From Planctomycetota bacterium (GTDB lineage Bacteria; Planctomycetota; Phycisphaerae; Phycisphaerales; SM1A02), in assembly GCA_016873115.1 (NCBI GenBank), contig VGYB01000003.1, positions 1-64,000 on the forward strand: a stretch of 64,000 bases of DNA, given 5' to 3'. The notes beneath the pieces are model-generated. The model made no database searches. It saw nothing but the letters and a program-made list of their open reading frames with translations, and was not told the DNA's origin. A program made the translations under genes and the position numbers. Below, one piece after another: positions 40,520-48,929 of the stretch; within the stretch, counting starts at the first letter, position 1; every line of letters begins with the position of its first letter.

Positions 40520-41721
40520 TGCGGTGCACCACCAGGTTCGTGCTGGTGTGTTTGGCGGCATCAGCCGTTGGCGCGAGCAACCATGCCACCGGGCCTGATG
40601 ATGTGGCCGACCCACTGCTGGGGACCACCATCATGCTGCGTCAGGATGGGTCGATCGTCCGTCTCTCCGAGAGTGTGGCCCTGTCGGTGCCATGGACCGG
40701 CACGGCGTCAGGCGTCTCGATCGGCAACGAGCGGGGTTGTGCGCTGGCTTGGCCCCTGGCCCTGGCTCCACGCGCCATCGGCCAGGCGTTGTGGCTTGCT
40801 GATGGGCAATGCCTGCTTGGTGCCTGCGATCTCGTCGAGGCGACGAAGCCGGGCACGATCCGATGGCGGTCCTCCTCGCCGCTCATGACGATTCCGCTGT
40901 CTGCGGTTCGGGCATGGACAGCCGCGGGAGTGGATGTACCAACCGACACCATCGATGCAGACCGCATCACACTGCGCAATGACGACACGGTCGATGGACT
41001 GGTGACGGACCTTGGATCGACGGTGACGATCGATGTCGATGGCGTGAAGAGAACCATCGATGTCGAGTTGATCGCGAGCATCCAGTTCGTGCAGGCGGCC
41101 GATGCGCCCGCGACAAGGGATCGCCTGCGGGTCTGGGTCGACGACGGTTCAATCATCGACGCCGAATCGATCGAGCGCGAAGGAACACTGCTCCGACTGA
41201 GTGTGCCGGTGCCGGCCGGCGAGAAGATGTCCACGCTCCGCTTGCGCATCGACCAGGTGTTGGGCCTGGCGACACCCGCGCTGTCGCGAGATGGACTCGT
41301 GCTGCGCAACCTTGGTGTGTCGCCGGCATCGACCACGGGCTCACCACCGCCAGGATCACCAGCATGGTCTTCATTGCCGGGCATCATTCCGAGCGTTGAA
41401 CTCACGGGTCCGGGACGACTCGGTTGGATGCAAGCCGTGTTGCGTGGACCGGGATCGTGGTCCTTGCCGATCGTCACGGATGGTGTGCTGGTGAGTCGGG
41501 TCCTGGTCCCCGACCGTGCCCGACCGGTGGCCGATCACGCGCTGGTGGTCCGGCAGGCCGGGGTCGAGCTCGCCAGGATCGAAGCGCGCTCGGAGACCCG
41601 CTCGATGCGGGTGGCAGTCAAGCCCGGAACGGTCGAACTTGATCTTGTTCCCGGAAAGCCAGGGCCCGTGGGGTGCGTGATGGAGCTTGCCGACCTCGTC
41701 TTCATCAGGGCCGCGCCATAG
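40516..41721 (+). CDS. Exported protein of unknown function, end of the MoxR operon
   Basis: A 401-residue protein with a signal peptide (MMRCTTRFVLVCLAASAVGA). The body is beta-rich; repeated strand pairs such as IMLRQDGSIVRLSESVAL, ITLRNDDTVDGLVTDLG and LRVWVDDGSIIDAESIE look like small beta-propeller-like or SH3-like repeats that follow a x(L/V)xxDDG(S/T)I pattern. The last part, WMQAVLRGPGSWSLPIVTDG and MRVAVKPGTVELDLVPG, resembles a carbohydrate-binding NPCBM-type fold, which is tentative. ATG 40516 overlaps the previous stop (ATGA). It ends 23 bases from the convergent comEC. Confidence 0.65.
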   Translation: MMRCTTRFVLVCLAASAVGASNHATGPDDVADPLLGTTIMLRQDGSIVRLSESVALSVPWTGTASGVSIGNERGCALAWPLALAPRAIGQALWLADGQCLLGACDLVEATKPGTIRWRSSSPLMTIPLSAVRAWTAAGVDVPTDTIDADRITLRNDDTVDGLVTDLGSTVTIDVDGVKRTIDVELIASIQFVQAADAPATRDRLRVWVDDGSIIDAESIEREGTLLRLSVPVPAGEKMSTLRLRIDQVLGLATPALSRDGLVLRNLGVSPASTTGSPPPGSPAWSSLPGIIPSVELTGPGRLGWMQAVLRGPGSWSLPIVTDGVLVSRVLVPDRARPVADHALVVRQAGVELARIEARSETRSMRVAVKPGTVELDLVPGKPGPVGCVMELADLVFIRAAP

Positions 41722-41744
41722 GCATATGACCATGTGGCCACGAA

Positions 41745-44354
41745 TCACCTTTGCGCTTGTGTTGGGCGCAGAGCGGTCATCGTGCGCCATCCTTGGTCCC
41801 ACCGCTCGATCGACATCGATCCATCCGTCACCGTGATCCGAACCGCACCATCGCGTGCCGTCACGCTGCGGGAAGTCTCCCCATCGATCCACGCCCATCG
41901 ATCACGAGTGAGGCGTGCCGGACCCGTGCTCTGCCCGATCCACGCCGGTCTCAGGCATGCGATGAGCGAGGCCGCGCCGGGCGTAAAGCTCCCATGATGG
42001 GGAAGTTCCATCAACAGGGTGTTGCTGTCGGGAACAGCACCATGGATCGCGGCGCGAACGCGTCGTGAACCCTCTTCCTCGATATCCCCCGTGAGGAGCA
42101 AGGAAGCCCCGACCGTGTGGATGAGCCAGACCAGGCTCGACTCGTTGCGTGGAAGCGGCGCCACATCACCCGGCGGATGCAGCGCCAGCCACGAGCCATG
42201 ACCGAACTCCAGCGCATCGTGAGCTTCGATCCCCACCACCACGCATCCAGACTCCCATGCCGCCGAGATCGCGCGATCCGATGGCGTGCCGGGACAGGCG
42301 CCCTGGATCACGCATGGCGTGGTCACCATGCGGTCAACCGGCACACGCTCAAGCACACTGGGCAAGCCGTTGAGGTGATCAAGGTCGGCGTGCGAGAGCG
42401 AGATCATCGTGAGTCGGCTGATGCCAAGGGCCCGCAGTGCCGGAACTATGGTCCGTGCACCGACATCGGGGACATCGAGGCTTCCGCCATCGACCAAGGC
42501 CACGACATCGCCATGTTCGACGACCCACGCCGATCCGTTGCCGACATCGAGCATGGTCACGCGGAGGTCGAATCGGCTCGGCCAGGCCCACCACACCAGC
42601 GAGATCACGGGTGGGACGAACCAAACCGGCACCAACAGGTTTCGACGGCCCCGCCCGGAACCCGCCAGGTCATGCAATCGGCGCATGGCCATGAACAGGC
42701 ATGCGAGTGATCCGATGCACACCGAACCATGGATGGGTTCAACGCTCCAGGAAGCATCCGTCCACGAAGCAAGTGCATCGGCGAGTGCTGCAAACGCAGC
42801 CGCACACCAACCGGCAGGGACGATCACCAACGATGCGAGGGAAGTGCTCACGCCCCCCACGATGAGCGCCACGGTGCCCAGCGTGACGATTGCCGCCGAG
42901 AGAGGTGCCGCCACGATCGAGCCGGGCACCACGAGCGGATTGATCGAACCGAAGTGATGCAACACGATCGGCCCACTGGCCAAGCCGGCGATCGTGCCCG
43001 TGATCAGGGCGACGAGGCCAATCTGGGTGACCACATGCAGTCGGGCATGCCATGGGCCAAGAGGCGCGCCAGCGGCCACCAGCCGATCGGCCCAGGCGCC
43101 GGCGATCATCGGTGCTCGACCACCCCACGCCGCGAGGGCCGCAGCCACCATCACGCTCAGTTGGAAACCGATGTCCAGGAGCGCTGACGGCGCGCCAACC
43201 ACCACGACGATCACGACGAGCGACGCAGCGTGCCAGGCCCGCACGCCACGCGCCGCACCGCCCACCCCCGACGCAAGCATGGCTGCGACAGCAGCGCGAT
43301 CAGCACCGATGCCGGCCGACGCACTGAGCATGAAGATCACCGCACACCCCACCAGCATCATGGCACGCACCGCACCGCGGCACGGCGTGATCGCAAGGAG
43401 TCGCCCGGCAAGCGCGAGCAGCAGGCCGACATTGAACCCGCTCAAGGCCAAGACATGCGTCATGCCGGTGACCTGGCAGTCGGCGGCGATGTCGTCCATC
43501 GGCGGGCTGGTGGGCCCGAGTGTCATCGCCACACAGAGTGCAGCATGCTCTGGCGCCATGCCGGACACGATGGATTGCAGATTCAGGACGAGGCGGTGCC
43601 TCCATTGTTCGATTGGCCGTGGTTCGCGCCCGACGCGCCTGACCAGATCGTTGGACTCGATGAAGAGCGACCCCAGGATGCATCGTGAACGGGCCCAACG
43701 CGACATGTCGTAGCCCCCCGGATTGGTCGATGGCGGCAGTGGCGAGATCCATCCCTTGACCATGACACGGTCGCCGATGGCCAGATCGGTGTGCGTACCG
43801 GCGATGCGCGCGTTGATGGTGGCACGCTCGGGCCACGGCGCACCATGCGTGCTGGTGATCGATCCGAGCGTGAACCGCACAGCGCGGCGATCGGCCGCGA
43901 GGGGTTCCATGACCGGGTCAGCCAGTCGCGAGGGCTCGGGTGCCGCCACGACGGTGGCGGTCAGCGCGACCAGGGTTCGCGCATCGGGATGGGTGATCCC
44001 GAGTGACATCATGCATGCCCGCCAGGACCGGGCATCGTGCGTGCCCAGTACCAGGCCGATGCTCGCGCACGCGACCAAGACGAGTGCCATGATCACGCGT
44101 GTCAGCGGCACGGACGCGACACAGACCACAGCCACCAGCACAAGGAACGCCGTGCATGCCGGCAGCGCAGCGCCCCATGCATCGAGCAAGGGTGGAGCCA
44201 ACCAGGCATGGTGGTCGGTACCCAGAGACACCATGGTGCCTGCCGCCAACGACACAGCGCCCGCGGGTAGCACCACGGACGGCGAAAGGCTGTGAACCCC
44301 GCGTGGGGCAGTGTGATCACCCCTTCGAGAGCTCGCACGCCTTCGCCAGGACAT
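41745..44354 (-). CDS. comEC: ComEC/Rec2-family DNA uptake channel with MBL domain
   Basis: An 869-residue protein. It has an N-terminal DUF4131-type region with an OB-like fold (ATINARIAGTHTDLAIGDRVMVKGW), the Competence domain with its signature MTHVLALSGFNVGLLLALAG (near 300), about ten membrane segments, and a C-terminal metallo-beta-lactamase-fold domain with SLSHADLDHLNG (near 650) and LLLTGDIE. ComEC forms the inner-membrane channel for transforming DNA, and the MBL part may act as nuclease. ATG 44354 overlaps the trpD end by 38 bases; GTG 44276/44273 or ATG 44234 are later candidates. No other competence gene is in the window. Confidence 0.92.
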   Translation of the reverse strand: MSWRRRASSRRGDHTAPRGVHSLSPSVVLPAGAVSLAAGTMVSLGTDHHAWLAPPLLDAWGAALPACTAFLVLVAVVCVASVPLTRVIMALVLVACASIGLVLGTHDARSWRACMMSLGITHPDARTLVALTATVVAAPEPSRLADPVMEPLAADRRAVRFTLGSITSTHGAPWPERATINARIAGTHTDLAIGDRVMVKGWISPLPPSTNPGGYDMSRWARSRCILGSLFIESNDLVRRVGREPRPIEQWRHRLVLNLQSIVSGMAPEHAALCVAMTLGPTSPPMDDIAADCQVTGMTHVLALSGFNVGLLLALAGRLLAITPCRGAVRAMMLVGCAVIFMLSASAGIGADRAAVAAMLASGVGGAARGVRAWHAASLVVIVVVVGAPSALLDIGFQLSVMVAAALAAWGGRAPMIAGAWADRLVAAGAPLGPWHARLHVVTQIGLVALITGTIAGLASGPIVLHHFGSINPLVVPGSIVAAPLSAAIVTLGTVALIVGGVSTSLASLVIVPAGWCAAAFAALADALASWTDASWSVEPIHGSVCIGSLACLFMAMRRLHDLAGSGRGRRNLLVPVWFVPPVISLVWWAWPSRFDLRVTMLDVGNGSAWVVEHGDVVALVDGGSLDVPDVGARTIVPALRALGISRLTMISLSHADLDHLNGLPSVLERVPVDRMVTTPCVIQGACPGTPSDRAISAAWESGCVVVGIEAHDALEFGHGSWLALHPPGDVAPLPRNESSLVWLIHTVGASLLLTGDIEEEGSRRVRAAIHGAVPDSNTLLMELPHHGSFTPGAASLIACLRPAWIGQSTGPARLTRDRWAWIDGETSRSVTARDGAVRITVTDGSMSIERWDQGWRTMTALRPTQAQR

Positions 44355-45375
44355 GCGCGCCGCCCCCCTGCTTCAAGGCACGACGGGCCATATCGAGCCC
44401 CTCGCGAAGATCGCGCGCCGCCCCACCCACACGCAATGCCATGGCCGCATTGAGCGCCAGCATGTCGTGGCACGCATCCATGCGCGTTCCATCAAGGAGC
44501 TGCGAGAGGAGCTGGGCCGCTTGGTCCGCGCTCGTGGGCGCCAGCGTGAGCGGATCGACCGGGTCGATGCCCAGCGCCGCCGGATCAACGACCCACTCGC
44601 GATTGCCATCGGGACTCACTTCGACCACATCGGTGGGTGCGCCGATCGAGATTTCATCGAGCCCATCACGGCTGTGCAGGATCACGGCGTGCTCGGTCCC
44701 GAGCCGTTGGAGCGCCTGCGCCATGGGATGCATGAACGCGGGGTCCCATACCCCGATCATCTGCCGACGCGCGCCCGCGGGATTCGTGAGCGGGCCAACG
44801 AGATTGAAGAGCGTTGGAAACGGCAGCGCTCGGCGGGCCGCGACGGCATGCCGTACCGCAGGGTGATGTTCGACAGCGAAACAGAAGCAGAACCGGACCC
44901 GTTGGAGCATGGTGGCCTGCGCCAAGCGCGAGCAGGAGAGGTTGAAGCCAAGTGCCTGGAGCACTTCGGCGCTGCCACGACCGGTGCGACTGCGGTTGCC
45001 ATGCTTGGCCGAGTGCACCCCACAGGCTGCGGCCACGAGCGCGGCACCGGTGCTGGCGTTGAAGGACTTGGGCGTGCCACCGGTTCCGGCGGTGTCGAGG
45101 ATGGACTCGGGTGGAAGCCCACTGTGCACCGTGCTCGAGACCGCGCGCATGGCCAGTGCCGCACCCACGATTTCATTGACCGATGGCGTGCGTGCGGCAA
45201 GCAAGAGCAGGAGCTCGGCGATCTCGCCATCAGGGCAGCCGCCCTGCATGATGAGCGTGAAGGCGGCGTAGGCCTGGTCCTGGCCCAGGTCGTGGCCAGA
45301 CCGCAGGTGCTCGATGGGCCCACGCAGCATGGTCGGTGTGCAGGGACCGAAAGGATTGTCGTGGGTGGGCGGCAT
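44317..45375 (-). CDS. trpD: Anthranilate phosphoribosyltransferase
   Basis: A 352-residue TrpD. The PRPP-binding signature reads LDTAGTGGTPKSFNASTGAAL (GTGG loop), followed by KHGNRSRTGRGSAEVLQALG and NLVGPLTNPAG, all diagnostic. The enzyme transfers a phosphoribosyl group to anthranilate in tryptophan synthesis. The start ATG 45375 was chosen because TAGGAT lies 13 bases upstream and the extra N-terminal residues of the longer frame are untypical. No other trp genes are near. Its 3' end overlaps comEC. Confidence 0.93.
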   Translation of the reverse strand: MPPTHDNPFGPCTPTMLRGPIEHLRSGHDLGQDQAYAAFTLIMQGGCPDGEIAELLLLLAARTPSVNEIVGAALAMRAVSSTVHSGLPPESILDTAGTGGTPKSFNASTGAALVAAACGVHSAKHGNRSRTGRGSAEVLQALGFNLSCSRLAQATMLQRVRFCFCFAVEHHPAVRHAVAARRALPFPTLFNLVGPLTNPAGARRQMIGVWDPAFMHPMAQALQRLGTEHAVILHSRDGLDEISIGAPTDVVEVSPDGNREWVVDPAALGIDPVDPLTLAPTSADQAAQLLSQLLDGTRMDACHDMLALNAAMALRVGGAARDLREGLDMARRALKQGGGAHVLAKACELSKG

Positions 45376-45388
45376 GGCAGCCGCGCCG

Positions 45389-45394
45389 ATCCTA
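45389..45394 (-). promoter_or_regulatory. Possible -10 element before trpD
   Basis: Minus-strand TAGGAT ends 13 bases before the trpD ATG in the 170-base divergent region shared with lgt. Confidence 0.4.
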
Positions 45395-45526
45395 ACGAGG
45401 GTGTTGGCATGAACCTCGAAACCCGAAGAAAATTCGGCGAAGTCAGCGACTTGATCATCCCGCCGTCCCTGCCCTGCACCATCCATCCGGGTCACGAAGC
45501 AGCCGGCATACACCGTGATCCTGGGA

Positions 45527-45532
45527 GATACT
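45527..45532 (+). promoter_or_regulatory. Possible -10 element before lgt
   Basis: GATACT ends 13 bases before the lgt ATG 45546, with no Shine-Dalgarno between them, mirroring the trpD side of the same divergent region. Confidence 0.4.
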
Positions 45533-45545
45533 GCCACCAACCGGC

Positions 45546-46514
45546 ATGCTGACCTTCGCAGCCATCCTCCACACGCTCGATCCATTCATCGTCCAGTTCA
45601 CGCCCAGCGTCGGCCTGCGCTGGTACGGGCTGCTCTATGTAGGCGGGTTGCTCAGCGCGTGGATGATCATGCGCGCGGTGGCCCGGCGGGGCCGGGCCGG
45701 GCTCACTCCGAAGCAGGTCGATGACTTCATCACCGAGGTCGTGCTCGGCGTGGTGATCGGTGCCCGTCTCGGGCACGCCCTCATCTACGACCGCGTGCTC
45801 TTCACGACCTTCACGCCGTCGTTCCCCTTCTGGGAACTGCTGGCGGTCCACAAGGGCGGACTGTCAAGTCATGGGGGCATGGTCGGGGTGTTGGTCGTCT
45901 GCTGGCGCTTCAGCGTGCGCAGCGGCGCGCCCTTCCGCACACTGCTCGATCTCTGCAGCATCAGTGCGCCGCCGGGGCTCTGCATGGGCCGCATGGCGAA
46001 CTGGATCAACGGCGAGCTCTGGGGGCGACCACTTCCGGCGGACCTGCAGGCCAACGCACCATGGTGGAGCATGAAGTACCCGCGTGAAGTGCTTGAGTCC
46101 AGTTTCGATCCAGCCCGCCTCGAACCACTTCGTCCACTCGTGCATGCGGGCGATGACCTGCAGCAGGCCGTGGTTGCCGCCGCCTACACCGGTGATGCCA
46201 AGGTGCAGGCTGCACTCGAGCCGCTGCTTACGGCGTACTGGCCCTCCAACTTCTTTCAGGCGTTCACGGATGGACCGGTCCTCGCACTCATCGTGTGGAT
46301 GGTGTGGCTCCGCAAGCCAGCACCCGGGATCACGGCCGCGTGGTTCCTGATGGGCTACGGCGTACTGCGCTTTGCGACCGAGCAGTTCCGCGAGCCCGAC
46401 GCGGGCGTGAACCGATTCGCCGGACTCACGAGCCCGATGCTCATCTCGATCGGGATGGTTGCGACTGGCGTCGTGCTGGCATGGCGTTGGCGGGCCGGGT
46501 CACGAGCCGCCTGA
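45546..46514 (+). CDS. lgt: Prolipoprotein diacylglyceryl transferase
   Basis: A 322-residue membrane enzyme. The family signature GRMANWINGELWGRP (about 149-163) is present; GGLSSHGGMVG (about 103-113) and VRYYGLLY-like LRWYGLLYVGG (about 24-34) carry the other conserved Arg, Tyr, His and Gly residues; seven membrane helices are expected. Lgt attaches diacylglycerol to the lipobox Cys of lipoproteins, and this window encodes several candidate substrates. An unusual insertion of about 50 hydrophilic residues (about 165-225) lengthens the periplasmic loop after the signature. ATG 45546 follows a GATACT box. Confidence 0.95.
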   Translation: MLTFAAILHTLDPFIVQFTPSVGLRWYGLLYVGGLLSAWMIMRAVARRGRAGLTPKQVDDFITEVVLGVVIGARLGHALIYDRVLFTTFTPSFPFWELLAVHKGGLSSHGGMVGVLVVCWRFSVRSGAPFRTLLDLCSISAPPGLCMGRMANWINGELWGRPLPADLQANAPWWSMKYPREVLESSFDPARLEPLRPLVHAGDDLQQAVVAAAYTGDAKVQAALEPLLTAYWPSNFFQAFTDGPVLALIVWMVWLRKPAPGITAAWFLMGYGVLRFATEQFREPDAGVNRFAGLTSPMLISIGMVATGVVLAWRWRAGSRAA

Positions 46515-46538
46515 ACGGCGCGATGCAACGGTCGATCA

Positions 46539-47414
46539 TCATCCGCCACGCGCCGCAGCCGTCGCCGGATCCTCACGCTTCACCGGTGGCGTCCCCGCCC
46601 TCCGCACCGGCAACTGGACCTCGCTCCACTTGTTGGCGTTGCGGATCTGTGGGCCGTTGTAACTGAATGCGCGCACATCACCGGCGCGCTCCCATTCGGG
46701 GTGGGTCTTGAGCCACGACTCGAGGATCGGCAGGCCTTCGTTCACGCGGCCGATGCCATACGGCCCAGTCAGGCCGACCGACAGCACCGTGACTTCGTCG
46801 TGGTCACGGACCTTCACGCGACCAGCCTCGCCGGTCGGTCCTTGCCCACGCTGCCGATACAGGAAGCTCATGGTCCACTCACCCCTGGACTCATCGAGTT
46901 GATATGGGTTGCCCTCGCTCTCCATGCCGCGGTAGTCCATCTCGACCGGACTGGTCATGGCGATGTCGCGGTCCTTGATGTGGTTGAAGAGCGGCCAGAA
47001 GGCGAAGTTCATGCCGACCATGGTGCTTCCCTTCGCGGTGATCTCGGCGCGGCGCACCACCGGATAGGTCTTCAAGTCGATCGCACCCGGCGGGGTCGGC
47101 GCGGGGTAGCCCTCGGGAAGCGGCGCTTCGATCAGGCAACGGCCCGAGCGCCAGGTCTCGCCATCGAGGTTCGATTCGACCTTGAGGTCGCCACCCACAC
47201 GAATCGTCGTCCCGATCTTTGGGGCGTCAACCGGTGCGGTCAACTCCTTCGCAGCCCAGGCCGCTTCTGCTGCCGCTTGGGCCGCATCCTTCGTGGCGGC
47301 ATCGTCACCCATGGCCGCAGGCGAGGGCGTGGAGCGCGACCCGTCCGTGGCGCAGGCGATGGCGCACAACCCGGTCGACACGATGGACAGGACGATCTGG
47401 ATGGCTCGGTTCAT
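46539..47414 (-). CDS. SOUL-family heme-binding lipoprotein
   Basis: A 291-residue protein with a lipoprotein-type leader (lipobox AIAC, Cys21) and a SOUL domain from about 65 onward: IEAPLPEGY, YPVVRRAEITAKGSTM, FWPLFNHIKDRDIAMTSPVEM (the usual signature is xxxIAMTxPV) and the C-terminal GYNGP-like FSYNGPQIRN. SOUL proteins bind heme or other tetrapyrroles in eukaryotes and are found as exported proteins in bacteria. ATG 47414 keeps the leader short; the longer start at 47450 adds eleven odd residues. Convergent with lgt and divergent from the aldehyde dehydrogenase gene. Confidence 0.85.
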   Translation of the reverse strand: MNRAIQIVLSIVSTGLCAIACATDGSRSTPSPAAMGDDAATKDAAQAAAEAAWAAKELTAPVDAPKIGTTIRVGGDLKVESNLDGETWRSGRCLIEAPLPEGYPAPTPPGAIDLKTYPVVRRAEITAKGSTMVGMNFAFWPLFNHIKDRDIAMTSPVEMDYRGMESEGNPYQLDESRGEWTMSFLYRQRGQGPTGEAGRVKVRDHDEVTVLSVGLTGPYGIGRVNEGLPILESWLKTHPEWERAGDVRAFSYNGPQIRNANKWSEVQLPVRRAGTPPVKREDPATAAARGG

Positions 47415-47472
47415 GGCCGGGACTTCGTTGGCCGTGACAGCCCGATTCACTCCGTGCCGTCATAATGCCCCA

Positions 47473-48918
47473 ATGCAGCCAGCCCCGACGGTCGTTTGGT
47501 CGTATGCCCCGGCCCCCGAGACCTTCCCGGTCGAGATTTCGCAGGAGCATGGCCTCTTTATCGGCGGCACATTCGTCGATCCCCGCTCGCGCAAGCACTT
47601 TGGGACGATCAATCCGGCGACCGAGAAGGAACTCTCCCGCGTGGCCGAGGCAGGCAAGGCCGATGTCGATGCGGCAGTCAAGGCGGCTCAGAAGGCCTTC
47701 AAGGGATGGAGCCGTCTGCGACCCGCCGAGCGCGCGGGTCATCTCTTCCGCATCGCTCGGCGCATCCAGGAGCGCGCTCGTGAACTCGCCGTGCTCGAGT
47801 CGATCGACAACGGCAAGCCGATCAAGGAGACACGCGATGTCGATGTGCCGCTGGTGGCCCAGCACTTCTTCCATCATGCTGGCTGGTGCGACAAGCTCGC
47901 TCACGCGGTGCCCGGCATCGATCCCCGTCCGATCGGCGTCTGCGCGCAGGTGATCCCCTGGAACTTCCCGCTGCTGATGGCCGCGTGGAAGATCGCGCCT
48001 GCACTCGCTTGTGGGAACACGGTGGTGCTCAAGCCCGCCGAGACCACGCCGCTGACCGCGCTTCGGCTGGCCGAGATCCTGCAGGAAGTCGACCTGCCGC
48101 CGGGCGTCGTGAACATCATCACGGGTGCAGGCGAGACAGGTCGCCTCCTTGTCGAGCACCCCAATGTGCAGAAGGTCGCCTTCACCGGCAGCACCGAGGT
48201 CGGCAAGCGCATCGCGCGTGCCTGCGCGGGGACCGACAAGCGGCTCACGCTCGAACTCGGCGGCAAGAGTCCCAACATCGTCTTTGCCGACGCGCCGATG
48301 GACCAGGCGATCGAGGGCATCGTGAACGGCATCTGGTTCAACCAGGGCCAGGTCTGCTGCGCCGGCAGCCGGCTGCTGGTCGAGGAAAGCGTGGTCGATG
48401 AGGTGATCGGTCGGCTCACCCACCGCATGCGCAGCCTCCGGGTGGGCAACCCGCTCGACAAGAACACCGATGTCGGGGCGATCAACAGCCGTGCCCAGCT
48501 TGAGCGCGTGAACCGCTTCATCGAGTGCGGGGTGCGCGAAGGGGCCGACCGCATCGTCTGCTTCGATGGTGCGCTGCCGGACACGGGCTACTGGGTCGCG
48601 CCCACGCTCTTCCGCGGCGTGCAGCCCGCCCACACGATCGCCCGCGAGGAGATCTTCGGTCCGGTGCTGACAGTGCTCACCTTCCGTACGCCCGACGAGG
48701 CGATCGCTCGCGCGAATGACACCAACTATGGCTTGAGCGCGGGCGTGTGGACGAGCCGCGCGAGCAAGGCGTACGAGGTCGCTGCCGGCGTGAAGGCCGG
48801 CGTGGTCTGGCTCAACACCTTCAACCAGTTCGATGCGACGAGCCCCTTCGGCGGGTTCAAGGAGTCTGGCTTCGGCCGCGAGGGCGGTCGAGCCGGCCTG
48901 GCCGCGTACCTCGCCTGA
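47473..48918 (+). CDS. Aldehyde dehydrogenase, catalytic chain
   Basis: A 481-residue aldehyde dehydrogenase. The NAD site includes VIPWNFPLLM and FTGSTEVG; the general base Glu is in LELGGKSPNIVF and the nucleophile Cys in QGQVCCAGSRLLVEE; EEIFGPVLTVLTF and PFGGFKESGFGREGG complete the family set. It oxidises aldehydes to acids with NAD(P). ATG 47473 was chosen over the much longer frame from 47182, which is antisense to the SOUL gene. CATAAT (47461-47466) may be the -10 box. The paired gene downstream looks like the empty second half of ALDH16-type proteins. Confidence 0.95.
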   Translation: MQPAPTVVWSYAPAPETFPVEISQEHGLFIGGTFVDPRSRKHFGTINPATEKELSRVAEAGKADVDAAVKAAQKAFKGWSRLRPAERAGHLFRIARRIQERARELAVLESIDNGKPIKETRDVDVPLVAQHFFHHAGWCDKLAHAVPGIDPRPIGVCAQVIPWNFPLLMAAWKIAPALACGNTVVLKPAETTPLTALRLAEILQEVDLPPGVVNIITGAGETGRLLVEHPNVQKVAFTGSTEVGKRIARACAGTDKRLTLELGGKSPNIVFADAPMDQAIEGIVNGIWFNQGQVCCAGSRLLVEESVVDEVIGRLTHRMRSLRVGNPLDKNTDVGAINSRAQLERVNRFIECGVREGADRIVCFDGALPDTGYWVAPTLFRGVQPAHTIAREEIFGPVLTVLTFRTPDEAIARANDTNYGLSAGVWTSRASKAYEVAAGVKAGVVWLNTFNQFDATSPFGGFKESGFGREGGRAGLAAYLA

Positions 48919-48929
48919 AAGGAACCACG

